Shown here one piece after another: positions 1-8,341 of a stretch of DNA of 64,000 bases. Position 1 is the stretch's first letter. Each line of letters starts with the position of its first letter. The position numbers were made by a program, and so were the translations under genes. Origin of the DNA: Sandaracinobacteroides hominis. GTDB lineage: Bacteria; Pseudomonadota; Alphaproteobacteria; Sphingomonadales; Sphingomonadaceae. The notes beneath the pieces are model-generated. The model was not told the origin of the DNA. It searched no databases and was given only the letters and a program-made list of their open reading frames with translations. The stretch is from positions 1 to 64,000 of the forward strand of contig NZ_JADCUC010000004.1 in assembly GCF_016464365.1 (NCBI RefSeq). Reading direction: 5' to 3'.

Positions 1-978
1 AGCGACAGACCATCGAACATCGGCGCTTGCAGCACCGCAAGTTCGCCGCCTAACATCAACCCCCTGACGAGGTCCGCACTCCGCTAATCTACGCCGCGAG
101 TTGTGCCGAATGTTCTGACGACGGACACACAGACCAAAACTACACAAGGCGCCAAAGCCATGGGGCACCAGTCGATCTATGCGAGACCAGAATGTCGCCT
201 GACCGTTCGGTGTTTGCATGGTCGCCGGAACGGCGATCTGGACTAGCGGAGGCCGGACTTCGATCACCGTTCCGCAGTTGGTTTCAGACCCAACTTTTAC
301 GCCACCTCGCAATTCGGCAGTCAGCTTTACTTCTTCCGCATGGTCGGCTCGCAGACGTGCAGCCCGGTGCTGTTCATCGAATTTTGCATTTTGCCATTGC
401 CTTGTGATCTGTTCGCCCTGGAAAATGTAAATGGTTGTCAGGGTCTTGATAGGAAATGCCCTCATCATGACACGGCTACCGATATCCCCGTCCGTTGCCA
501 CTCCGGTTGTATCGAAGATTGCAGCATAAAACCCACCTAGAAACCGGTCCGGCCCCGTTGTGCAAAGGCCAGTAATGGACAGCCACCGGTGCTTGTATTG
601 CCGCGTCGTCGGCAATCGATCGGTCGTGGCCCAATCGGCGAACATTTTGGCTGCATTGCTCTCGGCCGGTTCCATTCGGCCGCCTTCAGCGAGGCACTGC
701 TCAGCAAATAGCTTTCGAGCTTGCTCCGCGGTGGCGGTTCCATCGGACAGCCGCTTTTCAGCAAAGTACCGGGATCCCACTACAAACTGCGGTACTTCGC
801 GCACGGGCCACAGGAGCGGCCGAAGCCCGGACTCGTTCTTTGCATCTTCAGGTGCTGGAAGGGGCTCCCCTCCAACCCGATCGAGCATGGCTGCCAATGG
901 TTCCCGATCTGATGGCGACGCCGAAGTCGCCGTTGTGAGCGCAACGATCAAAATGAGGGACTGGAGTTTCGTGTGCAT
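1..978 (-). CDS. Secreted hypothetical protein (3' end outside window or frame decayed)
   Basis: The minus-strand frame opens at ATG 978 and stays open to the window edge (326 codons). The first about 20 residues (MHTKLQSLILIVALTTATSA) are a clear Sec signal peptide, so the product should be exported. Downstream it has a charged, globular-looking sequence with several Trp and Cys; I do not recognise a family. The last about 55 residues seen are Arg/Cys-rich and unlike the rest. A +1 shift near position 140 would end the protein at a TAG near 85, so a frameshift or an out-of-frame tail is possible. It is divergent from the split GIY-YIG-like gene. Confidence 0.5.
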   Translation of the reverse strand, partial: MHTKLQSLILIVALTTATSASPSDREPLAAMLDRVGGEPLPAPEDAKNESGLRPLLWPVREVPQFVVGSRYFAEKRLSDGTATAEQARKLFAEQCLAEGGRMEPAESNAAKMFADWATTDRLPTTRQYKHRWLSITGLCTTGPDRFLGGFYAAIFDTTGVATDGDIGSRVMMRAFPIKTLTTIYIFQGEQITRQWQNAKFDEQHRAARLRADHAEEVKLTAELRGGVKVGSETNCGTVIEVRPPLVQIAVPATMQTPNGQATFWSRIDRLVPHGFGALCSFGLCVRRQNIRHNSRRRLAECGPRQGVDVRRRTCGAASADVRWSVA

Positions 979-1285
979 GACAGGCTCCCGATATCGGGAC
1001 GGCCCGTAGCCGGGTGTTAGCAACCCTGCGTAGCACAGAGCGCCGCCACCTTTAGGCGAAGCCCTGGACATACGTGACGGCCACCCGGCCGACATGAAAA
1101 AGTCGACCGGCTGCTACGCCTTGAGGTTGCTAAGCCTCCCTGCCGGGACGCACCGGACATTGGGTTCAACATAGCGGTTGGAGGCATTTCCGCAACGGGA
1201 CACTTTGAACCGCTTCTGCGAGAGACAGACGAAGAGAGGAGAGAGGGAGCTCCGTGACTGAAACGCCAGTCATGAGGAGGCTAAC
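979..1285. other. Divergent intergenic region without a visible gene
   Basis: This 307-bp stretch separates the minus-strand secreted protein from the plus-strand GIY-YIG-like gene, so promoters for both are expected here. I see short GC hairpins (for example GGCC-ACCC-GGCC around 1080) and the strong AGGAGG at 1275-1280 that serves the TTG start at 1286. I see no convincing RNA gene or riboswitch. Confidence 0.4.
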
Positions 1286-1556
1286 TTGTATCAGAGAAAC
1301 TACATTCCACCGCATCTGAGGGGAGCAGTAAGGGAGGTCACCGACCGGGTGCATCAGCAAGCAGAAGGTGCTGCATTCGCCATCTACGTCATCCTTGATC
1401 CAACCCATATTGATCCGGTTGGTCAGTTTGAAGCTCTCCCGATTTATGTCGGAATGTCCTCGAACGTTGGACGGAGAGTTGAGAAACACTACCGACGGGC
1501 AGCTCTCAAAAAGCTCGACGATCATCTGGTTTGTGGGCGCATGAGGCAGCTAATGC
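1286..1556 (+). pseudogene. GIY-YIG-like protein, 5' fragment split by the IS66 transposon
   Basis: Translation starts at TTG 1286, five bases after a perfect AGGAGG (1275-1280). The fragment encodes about 89 residues. It contains an AIYVI strand and, about 25 residues later, IYVGMSSNVGRRVEKH, which fits a GIY-YIG-type fold (YVG for YIG followed by an Arg-rich helix). Transposon DNA begins at 1557; the frame then runs into it and stops at 1711, overlapping the end of the NucS-like gene on the other strand. The missing C-terminal half is at 15187-15487, in the same frame once one copy of the 8-bp repeat is removed. The intact protein would have about 187 residues. Nuclease activity is not shown. 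Confidence 0.75.
1549..1556. repeat. Target-site duplication, left copy (GCTAATGC)
   Basis: The 8 bases GCTAATGC immediately precede the left inverted repeat and recur exactly at 15187-15194 immediately after the right one. Eight base pairs is the duplication length known for IS66-family transposition. Confidence 0.9.
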
Positions 1557-1582
1557 GTAAGCGTCCGGGCAGCGCCGTCTTG
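1557..1582 (+). repeat. Left terminal inverted repeat of the IS66 transposon
   Basis: Reading inward from 1557 the first 12 bases, GTAAGCGTCCGG, are identical to the inward-reading right end at 15186. About 9 of the next 14 positions also match (roughly 21/26). GTAAGCG is the characteristic start of IS66 ends. The repeat lies 50 bp beyond the stop codon of the NucS-like cargo gene. Confidence 0.85.
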
Positions 1583-1632
1583 CAGGTGGCCGACTGGCAC
1601 GCTCACCGGAAGCAGGCGATACGAGCCTGTAT

Positions 1633-2718
1633 TTACAGCCCCCAGCGTTCCTTCAGGCGTTCAACTGTTGTGCGCCATTTCGGTGTGGTTGGCTTGCACA
1701 CTGTGTTCTGATTACCAAACAGCCCGATCTCGTTCACAGCTTGATCGAGTGGCACCGAGTGGATCCATCGAACCGGGACGAAATACTCCATCCGCACTGG
1801 ATCATCGATGAATTCGCGATGGTAATTGCCTCCGTGAAGCACCTCCAGCGCCGAATGTTCACCTTGCGCGGTTGCAACCCTGAAGTCGGTGATCGGTTCG
1901 CGCGGGCCAGTCACTTCGCCGACACCAACAAATCCGTAGCCCGGCGCCTTCACCCATACCCTGTCGCCTGCGTTTAGAAGGTTCAGGGTATTGCTATACC
2001 AGCTCCCGCCACCGGCGCATATGAAGCCGAACTTGCGCGCCTCGTCCCAATCACGCGCTTCGCTGTGCCCGAAGCATGCGTAGAATTCGCCTATCCAGGG
2101 TTCACGCTCACGCGGGCCGCGCGTGGGCGCCGTGGCTGCTTGTACTTGAGTTTGCACGGGGTCGAGCAGCCAAGACCGGCTCAGTAATTTTTGCCCATCG
2201 AGCTCGAAAACCTGAAAGCAAAGTACGTTGATCGCAATATTGCGCTTGTTGAGATAGCTGACGATCCGCTCGCTGCTGTCATCAAGTTGGGTGGCGACGA
2301 TAACGATCTGATGGCTATCGTTTATGGTGTCTTCGTCCAGCGGTTGACCGAAACGCGCCTGAAAATCTGCAGCAAGGTCGCGCGTGGGAGCAAAGCGCCC
2401 GTAGATTGCCGCAATGTCATCGGCGCCCAACTCTTCGACCCAGCAAGCGTAATCGATGGACTGAGCAACCACTTCGCGCGGTGTGCGGTCGCGCTTCAGC
2501 TCAATCAACACCAAGGCACCATCTGGGGCAATGCCGAGCAGGTCGACGATGCCGCCCAATCCGGTACGTTCCTGCCGACCGATCAACATCCATTCGTCGG
2601 AGAGGATTCGCGGTGCAGCGACGATCATGTCTTCCAACACGCGCTCGCTTGGCAGCCGGGCTTCGGGCAAGGCTTGGGGCGCGTTGCTAACTGTCCAAAG
2701 GGCATTTCGGATGGGCAT
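1633..2718 (-). CDS. NucS-like PD-(D/E)XK endonuclease domain protein
   Basis: This 361-residue protein is the last gene of the cargo operon. Residues 24-110 look like the NucS C-terminal nuclease domain: E29 in a helix, D59 in GGIVDLLGI, E73-L-K75 in LIELKRD, and Q86 in VVAQSIDYACW. The order E-D-ExK-Q is the expected metal site. The C-terminal 150 residues, with many Trp and Tyr, resemble a DNA- or base-binding module but I cannot name it. Its ATG overlaps the ATPase stop as TGATG, implying translational coupling. Inferred role: DNA-cleaving effector of the mobile restriction-like system. It is not a stand-alone mismatch-repair NucS, since the N-terminal NucS domain is missing. Confidence 0.75.
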   Translation of the reverse strand: MPIRNALWTVSNAPQALPEARLPSERVLEDMIVAAPRILSDEWMLIGRQERTGLGGIVDLLGIAPDGALVLIELKRDRTPREVVAQSIDYACWVEELGADDIAAIYGRFAPTRDLAADFQARFGQPLDEDTINDSHQIVIVATQLDDSSERIVSYLNKRNIAINVLCFQVFELDGQKLLSRSWLLDPVQTQVQAATAPTRGPREREPWIGEFYACFGHSEARDWDEARKFGFICAGGGSWYSNTLNLLNAGDRVWVKAPGYGFVGVGEVTGPREPITDFRVATAQGEHSALEVLHGGNYHREFIDDPVRMEYFVPVRWIHSVPLDQAVNEIGLFGNQNTVCKPTTPKWRTTVERLKERWGL

Positions 2719-4334
2719 CAGCTTGCCGCTGCTTTCCGTTGCTTCATTTCCGAGGTGGAAAGTGCCTTCAATGCGAACATGAGCGCATCGACCGCCACGA
2801 TGGCACCCTGCACTTCATATCTCTCCAAGGAACTCGTGCCGCCATGCGATAGCCGATTGAGAAGTATCTCTGTGTACATCTGAAGATGTTCTAAAATCTC
2901 ATTATATTGTCCATTCGCACTAGAATTACTCCAGGATTTTACGGCTGACATCAAATCGCTGAATGCCACTTTCTCGGAATCCACCTTGTAGCGAACCGGA
3001 ACGCTCTTGACCTCGCAGAACTCCCGCAGAGTGCGCTCGGCGGAAATTCGAACGGCGTTGCCGGCGGCGTTGATATGGCCTTGGTTTAGAAATGTTTTGG
3101 CCAAGTCCAGCGCATCGGATGGAGAGCTGGAACTGACGGGCAGCGGCGTCGGCGGTGTCTGCAAGTTGGACCCAGCATGAATTTCAAGGTAGTTCCAAAA
3201 CTTGTCTGCCTTATGCCGCCGATGATAGCTGCGCGTCATGTCGAACCACAGCCTGTCATGTGTCAGGATAATGATCTGCCACTCCCGGAACTGCTCCGCC
3301 AACAGGTTCAGGATTGGGAGACGGTTCGATTGATCCAAGCTGACGATAACATCGTCGAGAACCATGATCTTCGGCACGTCGGCAAGCGTTGTGGCCGCAC
3401 ACAGCTTTCTGCCTGCGAAGTATATAGCCAATGCCAGAGCTGATTGGCGTGCTTCGTTCAACGAGAGGTGTGGCGAAGCCAATTCCTCACCGTTGAATTT
3501 GACGACTGGCTTGATGGATTTACCATCGAAGTCACGGTGTTTAAGCGGCCACTCGGTGTTATATGTCAGGCGCTGAAACTCGAAACGTTCGACTTCAATA
3601 TCGTCCCAACCAAGCGCCTTCAGCATCTCGTTCACGAACGGAACCATTGCATCTAATGCTTCGCCAATGCCGGTATTGAAGCTTGTGCGATAATAATTGC
3701 GTTCCGCGTCGTCCCGTCCAACGGTCAAATCTCCGCGCGGCGGGCTGATATGCTTCCTTAACACAAACCACAGATCGCGGATTGTCGCCTCCGATCCATC
3801 ATGCGCTGTCCGGTAGTCCCGGAGTACGGTTTGAACACAGATGTCGAACAGGTTTATGGCACCACCGCTATGTCGGAAATTGGTTTCCAGCAACGCGCGA
3901 TAATCAAGAAATGCCTTGCGATAGCCGGCAGCAAAAACGCGTTCACTCAAACCTCCACCCGGATCGCAAGGGTGCCGATCCTTATCCCAACGTTCAACAC
4001 TCCCATCGTCGAACTCGGCCTCAACCCAAGTCTCGGAAATGCCGAGACTACTGAACAAATTCACATTGTTTTCAAGGCGCTGACGACGCGAAGGCTTGCT
4101 GTTCTCGGCAACGGAAAAGAAGCCGTCAAGCGCGTGAAATATGGTCGACTTGCCCGAGCCATTCTCACCGAAGATCGCGACGTTCCTGCCACCCAGCGGA
4201 ACAGGAACCGCCGCAGGGCCGGGGAAGGCACGAAAGTTCCGAAGCGTGAGAGTCTTGAGCCTTGGCGGCGAAGGAGGAGAACCAGCTGCAGCGGCTTCGG
4301 GCACAGCTTCTTCGGGCGGAACCTCTCCGTTCAC
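2718..4334 (-). CDS. SMC/RecF-like AAA ATPase of the cargo operon
   Basis: 538 residues. Residues 26-70 carry LRNFRAF followed by Walker A GENGSGKS (56-63). An ABC-type signature region is near 290-308 (LSLNEARQSALALA). Walker B is KIMVLDD (322-328), with a downstream D and an LTHD switch-histidine motif at 357-360. The coiled-coil segment between the halves is short, unlike true SMC proteins. The C-terminal about 160 residues are helical and unassigned; I see no TOPRIM domain, so it is not an OLD/GajA nuclease. The start overlaps the methylase stop by 4 nt and the stop overlaps the nuclease start by 1 nt. Likely a DNA-sensing or -loading ATPase for the nuclease or helicase (inference). Confidence 0.8.
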   Translation of the reverse strand: MNGEVPPEEAVPEAAAAGSPPSPPRLKTLTLRNFRAFPGPAAVPVPLGGRNVAIFGENGSGKSTIFHALDGFFSVAENSKPSRRQRLENNVNLFSSLGISETWVEAEFDDGSVERWDKDRHPCDPGGGLSERVFAAGYRKAFLDYRALLETNFRHSGGAINLFDICVQTVLRDYRTAHDGSEATIRDLWFVLRKHISPPRGDLTVGRDDAERNYYRTSFNTGIGEALDAMVPFVNEMLKALGWDDIEVERFEFQRLTYNTEWPLKHRDFDGKSIKPVVKFNGEELASPHLSLNEARQSALALAIYFAGRKLCAATTLADVPKIMVLDDVIVSLDQSNRLPILNLLAEQFREWQIIILTHDRLWFDMTRSYHRRHKADKFWNYLEIHAGSNLQTPPTPLPVSSSSPSDALDLAKTFLNQGHINAAGNAVRISAERTLREFCEVKSVPVRYKVDSEKVAFSDLMSAVKSWSNSSANGQYNEILEHLQMYTEILLNRLSHGGTSSLERYEVQGAIVAVDALMFALKALSTSEMKQRKAAAS

Positions 4335-7300
4335 GCTTCTTTGCCCTCGATAATCCGCACCGCGTCCAGCGTCTGGAGATCGGAAAGCATCATGCGCAAT
4401 GGTTGGCCGGGAGCGAGGTGGGTGCGGGCGAAGACTTCAGCGGCCTGGATAAGAGGGGCGCCTTCCAGATTGGCCAGCGCATTCAGCCCGGCGGCGGCTG
4501 CATCGAACAGCCGAAGGGTGCGGGCGTGTAGATCATCCGGGAAATAGAGTTCGTACACGAAGCCATTGAGAAGCTGCTCCAGAGCTGAAATTCGATCTAC
4601 CGAGAGAGCGGAGACCAAAACATCGATCAATTTCTGTTGTGCACCTGTTGCGCGTGCGATCGGGACATATTGCATTACTTCTGAAAATGCGCGCAAATAC
4701 CCGCCTCTGATCGCGTTAGATACCTGCCGATAATACCATTCAACTATATTGCTGTTAAGAATTGCGCACATCCAGCGTTCGCCGGTCGGAATAAAGTAGG
4801 CCGTGTTTCCAGCATGCATGCCATCGGCATCCCAAGCAAAGCTCTGGTGTTCATAGATGTCAGGGTAATAGATTTTCGACTCCGCGAACGCCTCCCAATA
4901 CGCGCATGCACGGAGTTCCCAGAAGTACTGGCCCTTATCGTAACGCTTAATCAGCGCGGCGCGGTGGCCCTCAAACCAGTGATGTATGGCAGGCCAAGTT
5001 TTGGCGAAAATCCGTTCGGCCTCGTTATCCGGCAAGCGCGACCACGGGTGCTTCTTGTTGGCAGAAGACTCGATCTTGATCAGCCACAAATCCTGTGGCT
5101 CCGTCCGCCAACGCTTGATGTCGCGGCCGCGCAGGAATGGTTTGATGATATCGGCGCTGTTTGGGTCGGCGGCGATCAATTTTGCGCGGGTAGCACCGTC
5201 GATGACGAAGGCATCGTTGTAGCCGGTCTTGATTCCATAATAGAACCGCCCCTCAACATAGTCGCCCAGTGGCACGCCGGCGGCGCGGATGCGGGCGAGC
5301 AGGTCGCGCTTGACGGTCGGCTCGATCTGCCAACCACCACGCTCCAACGCAGATTGCGGCATGTCGAAGCCAGCTCGCTCCACCAGCAGCGGAAACTGCT
5401 CAATCTCTGCACTGTCGCCAAGATCCTGCCAATTGAGCGCGCGGAAGCGATCCTTTGGCATAGGCCCGGGATCAGCGCGCCGCTGGGCGATCAGAATCGT
5501 GGGATAGGCAATGGCATCAAACACATCGGCATCGCCAAAATCGATCAGCGTTTGAACCTTTGCGTTCACGGTGAACCAATGCCGCAGATTCTCCCCATAT
5601 TTGGCTCGATACCATTTGTTCGACGTAATGTAGCCGAAGGTGCCGCCCGGCTTCAGCAAGCGGATGCCGCGTTCGATAAAATAGACAAACAGATCCGCCG
5701 TGCCGGCATAGCTGCCTTGCGGAAGGCCCTTCTTGCCCTTTTCCCCATAGAATTTCTGCAGCGCCGGCTTCTGTTCGGTGATCTTTTCCTGCCGCACATA
5801 GGGCGGATTGCCGATCACGATGTCGAAACCGTCGTGGAGCTGGAACATCCACAAGGGGTCAAAGAAGGGCGCGCTGGCATTCTGGTCGAAGGGGTTCCAG
5901 GCCGCAGCTTTCCTGGCATCCTCATATGGCAGCGAGTGTTCGGTCTCGAGGATTTCGGACAGTTCGTCGCGGTAACCCAATATCAAGTCGCGGTACTTGC
6001 GTTTGGTTCGCATGGTGCGTGCACCAAAGTGGCGTTGGGTCGCATCCTCGATTTGGCGTTCCAGGTCCCCGATCCGCGGGTTGGCAAATAGGTTTCCTTG
6101 CTCCGGACGTTCCAGCGGAATCAGGCTGTTGGCGGCCACCAGCTTGGTTTCAAGGTTGGGCAGCGGCTTGATGCCCAGATTGGGCCTACCCTTGTGTGGC
6201 TTCTGTTCGACGGCAAGGCTGATGAAAAAGCGCAATTTGGCGATCAGGATGGCGATCGGCTGAATATCCGAGCCATAGAGGCATTTTTCGATCAGGTGCA
6301 GCTTGCGGACATAATCGGCAAGCTCGTTGTCAGCGAATTCCTCGTCAAACGCCTTGATCGCCGCTTCAGCCTCCTCCAGCTCCGCCTCGCGCCGGGTGAC
6401 ATCATAGTTACGGGCATCGGCGAGGCGCCGCTCCAATGGCGCGCGCAGGGCTGCCTTCCACTTGCTATTGTCTGGGTCCAACCGTCTCAGCGCATCCATC
6501 AGCGCCTGCAACATTCCCATCGGAAATGCGCCTGAACCGCAGGCGGGGTCCAGCACCTTCAGATCTTCAATGGCTACAACAATCGCCTTCGCCTCGGTTT
6601 CACTGAATGCAGGGGCCTCGACGCGGGGATCTAGAAGGGCCCGGATTTGGGCGGGAGCATTGTCTGTAATGGCGTCAGCGGATTTCGCACCGCCGCCATC
6701 CATCGCAAGCTCGCCAGGTGCCGGTCCAAGATTGAGCGCTTGCTCACGTGGGCGCAGGCCGGACGCGCCGGGTGATCGTGCCGAGCGCAACGCCGGGACA
6801 AGCTGATGTGCCAGTGTTTCGCGCACCATGTAATCGACAACGTAACGTGGGGTGTAAAAGGCGCCCGACTTCTTGCGCGCGGTGGTGCTCGTTTCCTCGT
6901 TGTAGCTGGCCAGCAGGTTCTCAAACACCTTGCCTAGCAGCTCAGGATCCAGCGCCACCTCTTCTTCGGCCGATGTGTTTTCCTCGACGGTGAAAACATA
7001 ATCGTCGAACAAAGTGAAAAGGCCGCGCGCAGTGTAGCGTTTGCCCTTCGTCTCATAGATTGCGTTGAGATCGACGTCCTCAGGCGCGCCGAAAAACACG
7101 CGGTTTGGCACGTGCAGCGGATTTTTCGGTCGATCCGAAAAGCCATCAATGCGCAATTGCTTGCCGTCGCTGACGCCCTTGAGGCCGGGATTTTGGGCCA
7201 GATCTCGCTCGGTCAATTCACGATCGAGGCATTCGAAAAGCCCGCCGTTCAGGAAGGGCACCTTGCGGAACAGGTCCAGCGCCAACTCCGCGTTCACAAA

Positions 7301-8341
7301 CAGATCATGGTAGCGATAGACGCTGTGCACCATGAAATGCCCGTCCTGCCCGCCACTGGTGTTCGTTGAACGCCATTTGCGGCCCTCGCCCATTTCCGTG
7401 TTGAGCGTGGCGAAAAACAGATTTTGCAGGACGGCGCGATAGTAGTTTCCGTCTTCCGGCTTTGTGCCCGGGTCTGCTTTCAGCAGCTGGCGCACATCCT
7501 CCAGACGGAAGAGCGCATCTGGGATGAGGCCGCGTTCCTTGATGAACCAGCAGAAGATCACCCGCGTCAGCAGGCGGATCAAGGGCACTTCGGTTTTGCT
7601 GCCAGCGCCCTCGGGGAAGGTAACCTGCCCACGCGCCCAGAAGAACCAGTTGCTGAGTTCCTTATAGAAGGCCTCGTTCAGGGTTTTCGTTGAGAGTGCG
7701 GCCTGCCATCCTTCATAAAGGTCATCGAAGTTGGACGGCCGCGACCGCATGGCCTGCCAGTCGAGCTTCGCGAGAATAGCGAGATGGCCGCGATGGGGCC
7801 GCGCGGTGGAAACATTCAGGACAATCGAAATCCGACCGGTCTGCACATCGCGGTTTGCATCTCGCTTGTGCTGACGCCTCTCGCTGACAGCGAGGGAGAA
7901 GTGCTTTCCGTGCCGGAACAGAATGATGACCGGCATCGGGAAAAGAGCATTCACTGTGCGCGTGATGCTGGCAAGCTGCGTACGCTTCCACGCTTCGCCC
8001 TCAAGCTCGATGGCGAGAAAGACGAAGCTATCCACTATGCTGCGACCAAAGCGCTCTGTCATGTCAAAGCCGGGTTGTGGACGACCGAGCATCGGTATTT
8101 CGTCATTGGTGAGCTGGAAGAGGAAGCGAACCTCGCGCCACTTGTCGAAAAATGCCGCGTCGTCCGCGAGTTTGCCGTCGTGATCAACTTCCCGGGCGAA
8201 CGCCTCAGGTTTGCCGTCAAGAGCGATGGTCTTGGCGCTCCGATACCCGAGTGTCCCGAGCAATTCGCATCCCGCCTGTTCGAGTGGCAAAGCTGCAAAT
8301 GCGCGCACGGCGTTGTCCAGACTGGTGGCGGACACCGTCAT
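4331..8341 (-). CDS. Eco57I-type adenine-specific DNA methyltransferase (type IIG/PglX-like)
   Basis: I place the start at ATG 8341, which overlaps the helicase stop as ATGA and follows GGGGAG by 6 bases. This gives 1336 residues; an in-frame ATG 30 nt upstream is less likely. SAM motif I, DPACGSGAF, is at about 598-606. The catalytic motif IV NPPY, at 845-848, is the N6-adenine type. An FYTPR segment near 495 precedes motif I. A 70-residue Gly/Pro/Ala-rich insertion separates them. The region near 1010-1100 (YYGIKTGYNDAF...RGRDIKRW) fits a TaqI-like specificity domain. The N-terminal 200 residues are a conserved-looking unassigned domain that could hold a nuclease. Probable role: self-marking and target recognition in the restriction-like system. 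Confidence 0.88.
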   Translation of the reverse strand: MTVSATSLDNAVRAFAALPLEQAGCELLGTLGYRSAKTIALDGKPEAFAREVDHDGKLADDAAFFDKWREVRFLFQLTNDEIPMLGRPQPGFDMTERFGRSIVDSFVFLAIELEGEAWKRTQLASITRTVNALFPMPVIILFRHGKHFSLAVSERRQHKRDANRDVQTGRISIVLNVSTARPHRGHLAILAKLDWQAMRSRPSNFDDLYEGWQAALSTKTLNEAFYKELSNWFFWARGQVTFPEGAGSKTEVPLIRLLTRVIFCWFIKERGLIPDALFRLEDVRQLLKADPGTKPEDGNYYRAVLQNLFFATLNTEMGEGRKWRSTNTSGGQDGHFMVHSVYRYHDLFVNAELALDLFRKVPFLNGGLFECLDRELTERDLAQNPGLKGVSDGKQLRIDGFSDRPKNPLHVPNRVFFGAPEDVDLNAIYETKGKRYTARGLFTLFDDYVFTVEENTSAEEEVALDPELLGKVFENLLASYNEETSTTARKKSGAFYTPRYVVDYMVRETLAHQLVPALRSARSPGASGLRPREQALNLGPAPGELAMDGGGAKSADAITDNAPAQIRALLDPRVEAPAFSETEAKAIVVAIEDLKVLDPACGSGAFPMGMLQALMDALRRLDPDNSKWKAALRAPLERRLADARNYDVTRREAELEEAEAAIKAFDEEFADNELADYVRKLHLIEKCLYGSDIQPIAILIAKLRFFISLAVEQKPHKGRPNLGIKPLPNLETKLVAANSLIPLERPEQGNLFANPRIGDLERQIEDATQRHFGARTMRTKRKYRDLILGYRDELSEILETEHSLPYEDARKAAAWNPFDQNASAPFFDPLWMFQLHDGFDIVIGNPPYVRQEKITEQKPALQKFYGEKGKKGLPQGSYAGTADLFVYFIERGIRLLKPGGTFGYITSNKWYRAKYGENLRHWFTVNAKVQTLIDFGDADVFDAIAYPTILIAQRRADPGPMPKDRFRALNWQDLGDSAEIEQFPLLVERAGFDMPQSALERGGWQIEPTVKRDLLARIRAAGVPLGDYVEGRFYYGIKTGYNDAFVIDGATRAKLIAADPNSADIIKPFLRGRDIKRWRTEPQDLWLIKIESSANKKHPWSRLPDNEAERIFAKTWPAIHHWFEGHRAALIKRYDKGQYFWELRACAYWEAFAESKIYYPDIYEHQSFAWDADGMHAGNTAYFIPTGERWMCAILNSNIVEWYYRQVSNAIRGGYLRAFSEVMQYVPIARATGAQQKLIDVLVSALSVDRISALEQLLNGFVYELYFPDDLHARTLRLFDAAAAGLNALANLEGAPLIQAAEVFARTHLAPGQPLRMMLSDLQTLDAVRIIEGKEA

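Noticed and set aside
4814-6091. Long plus-strand open frame (425 codons) opposite the methylase gene
   Set aside because: It lies wholly antisense to a methylase with clear catalytic motifs, lacks a recognisable domain and is explained by high-GC codon bias.
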